Shown here piece after piece: positions 25,257 to 33,315 of a DNA stretch of 44,614 nt. Made by a program: the position numbers and the translations under genes. The stretch is from JAUXEH01 sp965602945. Its GTDB lineage: Bacteria; Acidobacteriota; Aminicenantia; Aminicenantales; Aminicenantaceae. Within the stretch, counting starts at the first letter, position 1; the number at the start of each line of letters is the position of its first letter. Under the pieces are notes generated by a model that was given only the letters and a program-made list of their open reading frames with translations, did no database searches and was not told the origin of the DNA. The DNA lies in the NCBI GenBank assembly GCA_965602945.1, contig CBFDBC010000004.1, positions 1-44,614 on the forward strand, read 5' to 3'.

Positions 25257-26402
25257 ATGAAACTATTGGGCCGGGAACAATTGGAGGCCCTGGGAAACTT
25301 CCAGGGCGGAGATCTTTTTACCACCTCGTTTTTTCTGGATACCAGCAAGAACCGGTTGTCCAAAAAGGAGATCCACGTCTCCTTCAAGAACCTGATCAAT
25401 ACCGGCAGGTCAAGGCTGGATCGGCTTTCGCTTCCCAAGTCACAGAAAGACTCGATCTTCCAGGATCTCGATAAGATCAAGGCTTTCGGCTCCCGGAGTC
25501 TGTCCGCTTATAACTATGTGGGAGTGGCCTTATTCTCCTGCTCCGGCCGGAGCTTCTGGCAGGAATTCAACCTCGTGAAATCTCCCCGGAACCTGGTCAT
25601 CTTCGACCGCAGTCCCTATGTAAGCCCGCTCTCCGCCATCCTGAATGAATACCACCGAACCTGTCTCCTCACATTCGACGGCAAGGAGGCCAAATGGTAT
25701 GAGGTCTACATGGGGGAGACCCGCCTGCTGGAAAGCCTCACGGGAGATGTACCCGGAAAAATAAAGGAAGGCGGTTTGGAAGGCTACAGCTCGAAACGCA
25801 TCGAACGCCACCGATCCTCCCTGGTTCACGAATTCCTGAAACAGATCGCGCAGACGACCTTCAGGTTCATGAAGGACGATGCCTATGATTGGCTGTTCCT
25901 AGGCTGTCAGAACGAGCACTTCCAGGAACTTGAGCCCATGCTGCATCCCTATGCCCGGAAGAAGTTGAAGTCGAGGATCAAAGTCAAGCCCGGCGACTCG
26001 CCAAGTAATATCCTCAAAGAGGCCCTGGCTGCCAAGGACCTTTTGAAAAAACAGGAAAAGGAAGAGATCATAAAGAGATTCGCTACAGAGATGGAAAGAG
26101 ATGGATTGGCCGTCAGCGGCCTGGGCTACACCCTGAGGAAGCTTAACCGGGGGGAGGTACAGACCCTGCTGGTCGCAAGGAACTTCTCACAACCGGGCCG
26201 CAGTTGCCCCCGCTGCAAGTTCCTGTTCGAGGACGAGGCCGTCTGCCCATCCTGCCGGATAGAAACAAACCCTCTCGTCGATCTCATCGATGAGGCCGTG
26301 CAAACGGCGCTGAATTCGAGCTGTGACGTCAAGCACCTCAATCCACCCACCCAGCTCGACCGCTATGGGCAGATCGGAGCCTTTCTGCGCTTCAAGGCCT
26401 GA
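25257..26402 (+). CDS. eRF1/Vms1-like protein lacking the GGQ glutamine
   Basis: This 381-residue protein resembles archaeal/eukaryotic class 1 release factor domains 2 and 3. The domain-2 part (about 85-215) has FDRSPYVSPLSAILNEY and LLTFDGKEAKWYEV. The stretch at 166-186 is PGK, then GGL, then EGYSSKRIERHR, which lines up with the PGKxxxGGQSAxRFxRxR of aRF1 but has no glutamine until residue 196. The C-terminal domain 3 (about 215-380) has a Cys4 zinc-binding pair C317xxC320/C330xxC333 and ends GQIGAFLRF, like the GGIxAILRY end of aRF1. The eRF1 codon-recognition domain is not evident. Bacterial eRF1-like (baeRF) and Vms1-type proteins are thought to act on peptidyl-tRNA in stalled ribosomes. 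Hydrolysis without Gln is doubtful, so a binding or non-canonical role is inferred. Confidence 0.72.
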   Translation: MKLLGREQLEALGNFQGGDLFTTSFFLDTSKNRLSKKEIHVSFKNLINTGRSRLDRLSLPKSQKDSIFQDLDKIKAFGSRSLSAYNYVGVALFSCSGRSFWQEFNLVKSPRNLVIFDRSPYVSPLSAILNEYHRTCLLTFDGKEAKWYEVYMGETRLLESLTGDVPGKIKEGGLEGYSSKRIERHRSSLVHEFLKQIAQTTFRFMKDDAYDWLFLGCQNEHFQELEPMLHPYARKKLKSRIKVKPGDSPSNILKEALAAKDLLKKQEKEEIIKRFATEMERDGLAVSGLGYTLRKLNRGEVQTLLVARNFSQPGRSCPRCKFLFEDEAVCPSCRIETNPLVDLIDEAVQTALNSSCDVKHLNPPTQLDRYGQIGAFLRFKA

Positions 26403-26458
26403 ACAAAGAGCCGGCCCCAGAGATACGGGTCTGCGTTCTCTTCAGGCTGCGTGGACGA

Positions 26459-29400
26459 TCAGGGCTTCGCAGACTCCTTTGGCGGCTTGAAAGAAACCCG
26501 GTCAAACAGACTGTAGATGATCGGGACCACGAACAGCGTCAGGACGGTAGTGGCCACCAGGCCGCCGATGACGGTGACGGCCATGGGCGCCCGCATCTCC
26601 GAGCCGGCAGAAGTGCTGATCGCCATGGGGACCATTCCCATGATCGTGGTCAGGGCCGTTATCAGGACCGGCCGCAGCCGGACCGAACAGGCCTGCAGGA
26701 TGGCTTCCTTCTTTTCCACCCCCCGCTGTTTGAGCTGGTTGATGTAGTCCACCATCACGATCCCGTTGTTGACTGCGATCCCGGCCAGCATGACGAACCC
26801 GATCAAGGAGACCAGGCTTACCGTCATGTTCGCGATCAAAAGCCCCAGGACCACGCCGATCAGGGAGAGGGGGACAGTGAACATGATGACCAGGGGATGT
26901 TTGAAGGATTCGAACTGGGAGGCCATGATCATGTATACCAGGAGGATCGCCAGGGCGAAGACCCCGATCATGATCAGGAACGCGCTCTGCATCTCCTGGA
27001 ACTGACCTCCGAATTCGAGGAAGTATCCGCTGGGCAGGTTCCGTTGAATGTCTGAGGTCCTCTCGATCACGTCCAGCATGATGCTATTCAGGTCCCGGCC
27101 GGCGATGTTGGCGCCGACCGTGACAATCCGGGCCTGATCCTCACGCGTGATCCGGATCGGCCCCTCCGCCTGGGCGATGGTCGCCACCTGATCCAGTCGG
27201 ACCATTACGCCCATCGGCGTCATGATGGGGATGTTGCGGATCCCCTCCAGGTCGCTGCGGAACTGCTCCTTGAAACGCACACGGACATCGGTCTCTTCGT
27301 CGCCCTCACGATAGCGGGTCGCGATCTGGCCCAGGGATGCGGTCTTAACGGCGTTGCCGATCTGGCCGACGGTCAGCCCCAGGCGGGAGGCCCGGCCCCT
27401 GTCGATCCGGATCTGATACTCGGGCTTGCCCTCGGAGAACGTGTGTGCCACATCCCGCAGCCCCTCGACATCCCGGATGTTCGCCACGATATCGTCGGCT
27501 ATCTGCTTGAGGAGAGGGATCTCCTTGCCGAAGATCTTGATCTCGATGGGTGCTGAGGCCCCCCCCATCATCATCTGGCCCATGTCCAGGGCCTCGAACC
27601 GTACGTTCTTGAGTTGGGGCAGGCGGCTGCGTATCTCCTCCAGGATCTGCAGGTCAGAGATCGGCCGCTCATCCTGAGAGACAAGGCCCACCCAGAGCAG
27701 GCCCTCATGGGGTCCTGAGGTTGAAAACTCCGACGCCGCATCCGCGGGACTCTCCTCGGCCTGAGAGCCGATCTGAGCCGTGATGATGTCCACATACGGA
27801 TGCTGCTCCATCAGCTCCTCGACCTCTTTTACCACACGGTCGGTCTCCTCGATGGCCGTACCTACCGGCATGATGACCTTGAGGACCAGCATGTCCCGAT
27901 CCGAGGCCGGCATGAACTCCATGCCGATGAAAGGCATCAGAGAGAAGGAGGCAATAAGGATGAGGACGACGCCGGCCAGCACACGGCCGCGCCTCCGCAG
28001 CGCCCAGTGCAGCCATTTGCGGTACCGGTCGCGCAGGCCCGTAAACCTCCGCTGTTTCGTCTTCCCATCCTTATCCGACCGGTACCTCTGCTCCTTGAAC
28101 AGGAGCGAGGCGGTCATGGGGATGATGGTCAGGGCCACGAACAGCGAGGCCAAGAGAGAGAATGCGATGGCCAGCGCCAGCCCGCGGGTGAGCTTGCCCG
28201 TGATCCCGGTGGCGAACATCATGGGGAAGAACACGGCGATGGTGGTCAGGGTGGAGGCGGTGATGGCCATCCCGACCTCGGAGGCACCCTTCTTGGCGGC
28301 CTCGACTCGGGAGGCGCCTTCCTCCAGGTGGCGAAAGATGTTCTCGATCACGACCACGGCGTTGTCCACCAGCATCCCGATCCCGAGCGCCAGCCCCCCC
28401 ATGGTCAGCAGGTTCAGCGTGTATCCCGCAGCATAGAACGCGATGAAGGTGGTGATGACCGACAGAGGGATCGCCAGGGCGATGGTCAGGGTCGGCCTCC
28501 AGTCGCGCAGGAAGATGAAGATGAAGAAGATCGCCAGGATCCCTCCCATCAGGGCGTTGTTTCCGGTGCGCTGCACAACCTGCTGGATCATGTCGGACTG
28601 GTCCATGGCGATGTAGAAATTGACGTCCGGGGGGAGTGTGGATTTAATCCTCTCCAGTTCCTCCTTGGCCGCCTCGGCCGTGATGACGCTGTTGGCCCCG
28701 GAACGTTTGCTCACGAAGAGGTATACTCCTGGTTCCCGCTGCACGCGGGCCACGAAGCGCGAATCCTTCATGGTATCCTTGACCTCGGCTACGTCCCGGA
28801 GAAAGACGGGATCGCCTGTCTGGGTAGATCCCACCATGGTGTTCTCGATGTCCTCCAGGTCATCGAACTCCCCCATGGTGCGAACCAGGAACTCGGAGTG
28901 GCGCTCGGTGATATATCCCGCGGGCAGGTTCAGGTTCTCGAGGCGCAGGGCCATGAGGATCTGGTCGAGGGACAGCATCAAAGATTCCAGTGCCGCCCGG
29001 TCCACATCCACGAGGATCTCCCGGACGTCGGTGGAAAACACCTGCGCCGAGGCCACGCCTTCGATCCGTTCCAGGCGCATGGCGACCTCGTCCTCCACCA
29101 GCTCCTTGAGCTCGGAGGTGGGCATATCCGAGGTGACCCCCCAGAAGATCACGGGCCACATCGCGATATTGAACTTGACCGTGAGGGGGTCGGATGCCTC
29201 CTCCGGGATGAAGTTGCGGTACAGCCCGATCTGGTCGCGGATGTCCTGGGCGGCAAAATCCAGGTTGGTGCCCCACTCGAATTCTACCATGATCAGGGAA
29301 ACACCCTCCGAGGTCGTGGACGTGACCTTCTTGACGCGGCCTACCGAGTTGATCACCTGCTCCAGGGGGCGCGTGATGGTATTCTCCATGTCTTCCGAGG

Positions 29401-29563
29401 AGACCCCGGTATAGGTGGTGATGATGGAGACGGTCGGAAACTCCAGGTCCGGGAAAAAATCCAGTCCCAGGCGCGTGAAGGACAGCGACCCCAGCACAAC
29501 CAGGATCATGGCCAGCATGGCCGTCGTAACCCTGCGGTTGACGGAGAACTCGGGTATCTTCAT
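26459..29563 (-). CDS. RND efflux transporter, inner-membrane pump (HAE1/AcrB type)
   Basis: The 1034-residue protein has the AcrB layout: a helix (IPEFSVNRRVTTAMLAMILVV), a large porter loop opening PDLEFPTVSI, helices 2-6, a second large loop and helices 8-12. The helix-4 proton-relay motif GMLVDNAVVVIENI lies near residue 400; it has Asp-Asn where AcrB has Asp-Asp, a common variation in this family. It exports hydrophobic compounds by proton exchange from the periplasm or inner leaflet through a TolC channel. Its ATG overlaps the stop of the membrane-fusion gene by 4 nt. It is the last gene of a four-gene operon that also supplies the channel and a TetR regulator. Substrates cannot be predicted. 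Confidence 0.96.
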   Translation of the reverse strand: MKIPEFSVNRRVTTAMLAMILVVLGSLSFTRLGLDFFPDLEFPTVSIITTYTGVSSEDMENTITRPLEQVINSVGRVKKVTSTTSEGVSLIMVEFEWGTNLDFAAQDIRDQIGLYRNFIPEEASDPLTVKFNIAMWPVIFWGVTSDMPTSELKELVEDEVAMRLERIEGVASAQVFSTDVREILVDVDRAALESLMLSLDQILMALRLENLNLPAGYITERHSEFLVRTMGEFDDLEDIENTMVGSTQTGDPVFLRDVAEVKDTMKDSRFVARVQREPGVYLFVSKRSGANSVITAEAAKEELERIKSTLPPDVNFYIAMDQSDMIQQVVQRTGNNALMGGILAIFFIFIFLRDWRPTLTIALAIPLSVITTFIAFYAAGYTLNLLTMGGLALGIGMLVDNAVVVIENIFRHLEEGASRVEAAKKGASEVGMAITASTLTTIAVFFPMMFATGITGKLTRGLALAIAFSLLASLFVALTIIPMTASLLFKEQRYRSDKDGKTKQRRFTGLRDRYRKWLHWALRRRGRVLAGVVLILIASFSLMPFIGMEFMPASDRDMLVLKVIMPVGTAIEETDRVVKEVEELMEQHPYVDIITAQIGSQAEESPADAASEFSTSGPHEGLLWVGLVSQDERPISDLQILEEIRSRLPQLKNVRFEALDMGQMMMGGASAPIEIKIFGKEIPLLKQIADDIVANIRDVEGLRDVAHTFSEGKPEYQIRIDRGRASRLGLTVGQIGNAVKTASLGQIATRYREGDEETDVRVRFKEQFRSDLEGIRNIPIMTPMGVMVRLDQVATIAQAEGPIRITREDQARIVTVGANIAGRDLNSIMLDVIERTSDIQRNLPSGYFLEFGGQFQEMQSAFLIMIGVFALAILLVYMIMASQFESFKHPLVIMFTVPLSLIGVVLGLLIANMTVSLVSLIGFVMLAGIAVNNGIVMVDYINQLKQRGVEKKEAILQACSVRLRPVLITALTTIMGMVPMAISTSAGSEMRAPMAVTVIGGLVATTVLTLFVVPIIYSLFDRVSFKPPKESAKP

Positions 29564-30672
29564 TGGAGGACCTCTTTGACCGCGATCTCGGCGCCCTCAT
29601 CCAGGCCGTAGTTGCCCTCGACCACGACCAGCTCCCCCTCCCGCAGACCCTCGAGGACCTCCAGCAGGGCGGTGTCCTGCAGGCCGATGACGATCTCCCG
29701 TTTCATGGCCTTGCCGCCCTCCGCCACATACACGAAGCGGTTTTCCAGGACGGCCTGCTGGGGGATGACCAGTGCATTCTCCTGGGAACTGACCTCCAGG
29801 GTGACATTGCCGAAGGTGTTGGGCTTGAGCTGCAGATCAGGATTGGCGACCTGGACCTCGACGCCGAATTTCTTGCTCAAAGAATCGGCCGCCAGGTTGA
29901 CCACGGTCACGCGACCCTCGAAGACCTCATCCGGATAGACGGTCACGCTCAGGTAGGCCGTCTGGCCCTTGGCAATGCGCACGACATCCGTCTGGGACAC
30001 CTCCACCGAGATCTTCACCGTGGAAAAATCCATCAGGGTCAGCACTCCGGAGGCCGCCCCGAAACCTCCCATCAGGGGATTCACGACGTCTCCCACCTCA
30101 GCGTTTTTTGCCGCGATGATGCCGTCAAAGGGGGCTTCCATGATGGAGACGTCCAGGTTGAACTTGGCAAGATTCACGGTCGCCGAGGCCTGCCGAAGTT
30201 GGGACTGAGCGGCATCATGCGCCAGCTTGATTTGTTCATACTGCTGCTCCGACACGGCACTCTCTTTGCGCAGCCGCTCCCAACGCTCCAGGTTGTTGCG
30301 GGCGTCCCTGAAGCTGGCATCGGCCACGGCCCTCTGTGCCTCGGCCTGCTCCAGCTGAAGACGGATCGCCCGGGTGTCCAGCTCGGCCAGGACCTGGCCC
30401 TGCCGGACTCGATCTCCCTCCTCGACCGGGATGCTGGAAATCTTGCCCCCGATGTCAGGATTGATGACGATCTTTTTCCGGGCCTCGATCACACCCGTGT
30501 ACACCAGCTTTTCCGAGATTTTCTGTGTGCGCACCTTGAATACCTTGACCTGGGCCGCTCCGTAGGTCTGCTCGACCGCGGCCTCCTCCTGCTGTTCAGG
30601 AGGCTGACAGCCCAACAAGATCACCGCGATCCCAAAAATGATTCCCAGTCTATACATGGATATCTTATTCAT
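29560..30672 (-). CDS. RND efflux membrane-fusion lipoprotein (AcrA type)
   Basis: This 370-residue periplasmic adaptor has a lipobox LLGC (Cys22) and GGAGGG 5 nt before the ATG. The order is barrel-sandwich half (KIVINPDIGGKISSIPVEEGDRV), an alpha-helical hairpin (about 95-160, LQLEQAEAQRAVADASF and QYEQIKLAHDAAQSQL), the second lipoyl half (IMEAPFDGIIAAKNAEVGD), a beta-barrel (VKISVEVSQTDV) and a membrane-proximal domain. It bridges the RND pump to the TolC channel. Both ends overlap neighbouring genes by 4 nt, ensuring coupled synthesis. Confidence 0.95.
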   Translation of the reverse strand: MNKISMYRLGIIFGIAVILLGCQPPEQQEEAAVEQTYGAAQVKVFKVRTQKISEKLVYTGVIEARKKIVINPDIGGKISSIPVEEGDRVRQGQVLAELDTRAIRLQLEQAEAQRAVADASFRDARNNLERWERLRKESAVSEQQYEQIKLAHDAAQSQLRQASATVNLAKFNLDVSIMEAPFDGIIAAKNAEVGDVVNPLMGGFGAASGVLTLMDFSTVKISVEVSQTDVVRIAKGQTAYLSVTVYPDEVFEGRVTVVNLAADSLSKKFGVEVQVANPDLQLKPNTFGNVTLEVSSQENALVIPQQAVLENRFVYVAEGGKAMKREIVIGLQDTALLEVLEGLREGELVVVEGNYGLDEGAEIAVKEVLQ

Positions 30673-32063
30673 CGACTCCCTCCAAACACCGAGGTTCTCT
30701 CCACCCCGGTGGCTCTATCTACCTCTGCCAGCGCCATCATGTAGTCGAAAAGCGCCTGCGAATAATTCGCGCGGGCCTGCGTCAACGCGGTCTGGGCCTG
30801 CCCGATATCCAACACCGTGATCAGGCCCTCGGCAAAATTCAGCTCAGCGATGCGGTTGCTCTCCTCCGCCTGCTCGACATTCTTTTCCTGCGACAGGAGC
30901 GACTCGCGCGCCTCTTCAACCCTAAGGACGGCCTGGTGGACCTCGAACTTCAGCCTGTCGATCAGGCCTCGTTCGTTGAATTTGATCTCATTGATCGCGG
31001 CCTTGGCCTGCCCCATGCGAGCCAGGTTGGCCATCCCGTTGAACAGGGGGACACTGAAGACCAGGTTCACCGTGTAGTAATCCTGCCACACATCGCTGCC
31101 TAACTTCAACTTGTCTGCCCACCAGTTGAACTGGCCGGAGAGCGCCACCGTTGGGAGCGCTCCGGAGCGCGCGATCTTGTAGCTCTCACCCGCGATCCCC
31201 TTTTGGAAGCGGACCTGAGCCAGCTCGGGGCGGCTGAGCATGGCCGTCTCCAGGAGTGCACCGAGGTCGAGCTCCACCGGCTTGAACAGCAGCTCTCCAT
31301 CGAGCTCGATCGGGGTATCCAGGTCCAGGCCCAGGATATTTTTCAGGTTGAGTTCCATGATCCTCAGATTGTTCTTGGCAGAGATAACCTGGGGCTTCAT
31401 GTTGACCACCCGTACTTCGGAGCGGAGGAGGTCGAACCGGGACGCCAGTCCGACCTCGTGCTGTTTGTTCACGAAGTCATACAGCTTCTGGGCATCGGCG
31501 ATGGCCATCTCTGCCACCCGCACGTATTCCTGCATCAGGAGCACTCCATAGAAGGCGCTCTTGGTGCTGAAGATGGTCGAATGCCGGGACTGCCGCTCCG
31601 ATTCCTGGGTCGACTTGAGGTTGTAGTCGGCCAGTCGATAACCCGAGGTCAGGCGGCCGCTGGTGAACAGCGGGATGTTGAGGGCCAGGGCGAGCTGATA
31701 ATCCCGGGTGAAGTCGAACTCGACCCGCTGCGGTGGTTGACCGGGATCGAACGAGGGAAATTCCAGCTCGAAGACCTTCTCATCCAGCGTGGACAGGCCC
31801 TGTGCATTGAGCGAGGGGAAGAACCCCGCCCGCGCCTCGCGCACCTGGGCCCGTGCGCCATCCACGCGCTCTGCCGTGGCCAAGTGAAATGGATTCTGAG
31901 ACAAGGCCAGCTCGACGCTTTCCTCCAGGGTCAATGTAACGGTCTGCTGTGCATTCCGCGTTTCTGCCGTTGATTTTGGCATTGTGTCCTGTGCAAAGGG
32001 AACACCACCGAGTACGCAGACGGCCAACGCCCCTGCCAATGTGAGTTGTGTTATACGCTTCAT
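30669..32063 (-). CDS. TolC-family outer-membrane efflux channel
   Basis: The protein has 464 residues with a signal peptide (cleavage near PFAQD, residue 25). It shows the internal duplication of outer-membrane efflux proteins: long amphipathic helices rich in Ala, Glu, Gln and Arg (for example VELALSQNPFHLATAERVDGAR and LLSQEKNVEQAEESNRIAEL) and short beta-strand pairs. It closes with the typical QAQTALTQARANYSQALFDYMMALAEVDRATG segment. It forms the trimeric exit duct for the RND pump encoded directly downstream. It overlaps the TetR gene upstream and the adaptor gene downstream by 4 nt each. Confidence 0.95.
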   Translation of the reverse strand: MKRITQLTLAGALAVCVLGGVPFAQDTMPKSTAETRNAQQTVTLTLEESVELALSQNPFHLATAERVDGARAQVREARAGFFPSLNAQGLSTLDEKVFELEFPSFDPGQPPQRVEFDFTRDYQLALALNIPLFTSGRLTSGYRLADYNLKSTQESERQSRHSTIFSTKSAFYGVLLMQEYVRVAEMAIADAQKLYDFVNKQHEVGLASRFDLLRSEVRVVNMKPQVISAKNNLRIMELNLKNILGLDLDTPIELDGELLFKPVELDLGALLETAMLSRPELAQVRFQKGIAGESYKIARSGALPTVALSGQFNWWADKLKLGSDVWQDYYTVNLVFSVPLFNGMANLARMGQAKAAINEIKFNERGLIDRLKFEVHQAVLRVEEARESLLSQEKNVEQAEESNRIAELNFAEGLITVLDIGQAQTALTQARANYSQALFDYMMALAEVDRATGVERTSVFGGSR

Positions 32064-32755
32064 GCGTATTCTCCTTTTACCTGTGATCGGACGGAAGCCC
32101 GGATGCCGGACATGAAGAAGCGATGCAGCATGTCCGTGCTCTCCTCGACCGTGTAGGATCTCTCCTGGACAAATCCACGAAAATGAAACCCCCGCAGCAG
32201 GGCCCCCAGGATGTAGCCGGCCTCAGCGGGATCCATGCGCCGGAACTCTCCCGTATCCATCCCTTCCTGAAGGATGGAGGCCATGCCCTGATTGAAAGAT
32301 GTGATGATCTGCTTGAACTCCTGGGGAAGGGCCTTCTGGTCGACCGTCGGCATCATGTGCTCGTGTATGTCCAGGTTCAGGGCCTTCTTCATGGCGCTCC
32401 TCTCCATCAGGAAGATGCGGGAGAAGCTCTCCTTCTTCTTGTAATACGAGAGCGTGAAGTGGATTATTTCCCGCAGCCTGGTTTCCGCATCCCCGTCTTT
32501 CTGTTGGATGCGGGTGAATCCATGCAGGGCCTCCTGGAAGGACTCCAGGATCACGGCTGCGAAGATCTCTCCTTTGCTCCTGTAGTAACGATACAGGGTG
32601 GCCTTGGAGAATTGGGCCTCCCGGGCGATATCGTCCACAGAGGACTGGCTGAAGCCATTCTTGGCGAAGACCTTCTCCGCCGCCGCCAGGATGAATTTGC
32701 GGTTCTCCGCCATCCTCTGCTGCACCCTTTCCTTCCTCAAATCTCGCGTAGGCAT
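32060..32755 (-). CDS. TetR/AcrR-family transcriptional regulator of the efflux operon
   Basis: ATG 32755 is chosen (231 residues). The frame extends to 32923, but the extra residues cross the promoter and operator and are unlike the family. The N-terminal three-helix DNA-binding domain has the recognition motif QSSVDDIAREAQFSKATLYR followed by YYRSKGEIF (about 36-65), the TetR signature. The C-terminal ligand-binding domain is helical and charged. It is the first gene of its own operon and stands beside a palindromic operator, so autorepression relieved by an efflux substrate is the likely mode. The AhpD-like gene that diverges from the same 200-bp region may share control. Confidence 0.93.
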   Translation of the reverse strand: MPTRDLRKERVQQRMAENRKFILAAAEKVFAKNGFSQSSVDDIAREAQFSKATLYRYYRSKGEIFAAVILESFQEALHGFTRIQQKDGDAETRLREIIHFTLSYYKKKESFSRIFLMERSAMKKALNLDIHEHMMPTVDQKALPQEFKQIITSFNQGMASILQEGMDTGEFRRMDPAEAGYILGALLRGFHFRGFVQERSYTVEESTDMLHRFFMSGIRASVRSQVKGEYA

Positions 32756-32765
32756 ATTGAACCTC

Positions 32766-32781
32766 TCAGTATCGTCACTGA
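32766..32781. promoter_or_regulatory. Secondary inverted repeat near the TetR start
   Basis: TCAGT and ACTGA arms separated by 6 bp lie between the main palindrome and the tetR ATG, in the predicted leader. It may be a second, weaker regulator site. ACTGAA recurs at 32803-32808. Confidence 0.35.
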
Positions 32782-32786
32782 ACTCT

Positions 32787-32798
32787 TGAGTATACTCA
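32787..32798. promoter_or_regulatory. Palindromic operator of the efflux operon
   Basis: TGAGTATACTCA is a perfect 12-bp palindrome just downstream of the predicted transcription start (about 32807) of the tetR promoter. Its length and position fit a TetR-family homodimer blocking transcription. Binding is inferred. Confidence 0.6.
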
Positions 32799-32813
32799 TT
32801 AAACTGAATCGTA

Positions 32814-32842
32814 AAGATAACAGGCGGCGGCGGCCCTGTCAA
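32814..32842 (-). promoter_or_regulatory. Strong promoter of tetR-tolC-mfp-rnd operon
   Basis: On the minus strand a perfect TTGACA (32837-32842) and TATCTT (32814-32819) are separated by 17 bp. The -35 is overlapped by an inverted repeat CCTGT-CAAT-ACAGG (32835-32848), which extends imperfectly to GCGGCC/GGCCGC, and could hold a further regulatory site. Confidence 0.7.
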
Positions 32843-32894
32843 TACAGGAAGGCCGCACAAGTCAAGGTTTCCAGGCCCAGACCCTGCAGGCGCC

Positions 32895-32923
32895 TTTACG
32901 CCCTGCTCGGAAACAAGTAACAT
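32895..32923 (+). promoter_or_regulatory. Candidate promoter of the AhpD-like gene
   Basis: TTTACG (32895-32900), 17 bp, TAACAT (32918-32923), each matching 4 of 6 consensus positions, with AGGAGG shortly before ATG 32956. Confidence 0.35.
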
Positions 32924-32955
32924 GGAGGGACCTCAAGCCGATCACAGGAGGAACA

Positions 32956-33315
32956 ATGGGAGATTCCATTCGGGAATTCGAGGAATTCCGCCAAAAGATG
33001 AACGACCGCATCATGGAGAGCGGCAACCTGGAGATCAAGCGGTTCTTCGCTCTGGATAAACATGCCTACAAGGATGGCGCGCTGTCTGCCCAGACCAAGG
33101 AGCTCCTCGGGCTGGTCGCCTCCATGGTGCTGCGCTGCAACGACTGCATCAACTATCACCTGCTGAGCTGCGCCGAGCTGGGTGTGAGCGACGCGCAATT
33201 CTACGAGGCCTTCAACGTCGCGCTGGTGGTGGGCGGTTCCATCGTGATCCCCCATCTGCGGCGGGCGGCGGCTTTCCTGGATGAGATACGGGAGGAGGCT
33301 CAGGCCCGGGGGTGA
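32956..33315 (+). CDS. Carboxymuconolactone decarboxylase/AhpD-like thiol protein
   Basis: This small 119-residue all-helical protein carries the AhpD-type redox motif Cys61-xx-Cys64 followed by His68 (RCNDCINYH), preceded by the LGLVASMVLR helix and followed by FNVALVVGGSIVIPHLRRA. Members with this motif are alkylhydroperoxidase-like disulfide reductants; a true carboxymuconolactone decarboxylase would lack the CxxC. AGGAGG stands just upstream of the ATG. It diverges from the efflux operon regulator, and its last 16 nt overlap the 3' end of the convergent xerD-type gene. The electron donor is unknown. Confidence 0.88.
   Translation: MGDSIREFEEFRQKMNDRIMESGNLEIKRFFALDKHAYKDGALSAQTKELLGLVASMVLRCNDCINYHLLSCAELGVSDAQFYEAFNVALVVGGSIVIPHLRRAAAFLDEIREEAQARG

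Noticed and set aside
27800..29611. 603-codon open frame on the plus strand opposite the RND pump gene
   Set aside because: It is an antisense shadow of a long GC-rich gene, with His/Gln/Gly-rich low-complexity composition and no family motifs.
29563..30744. 393-codon plus-strand frame opposite the membrane-fusion gene
   Set aside because: Antisense shadow with His/Asp/Leu-rich composition; the minus strand encodes a complete adaptor.
32756..32923. Extended N-terminus of the TetR regulator
   Set aside because: The extra 56 residues would be coded by the promoter and operator region and are unlike any TetR protein.
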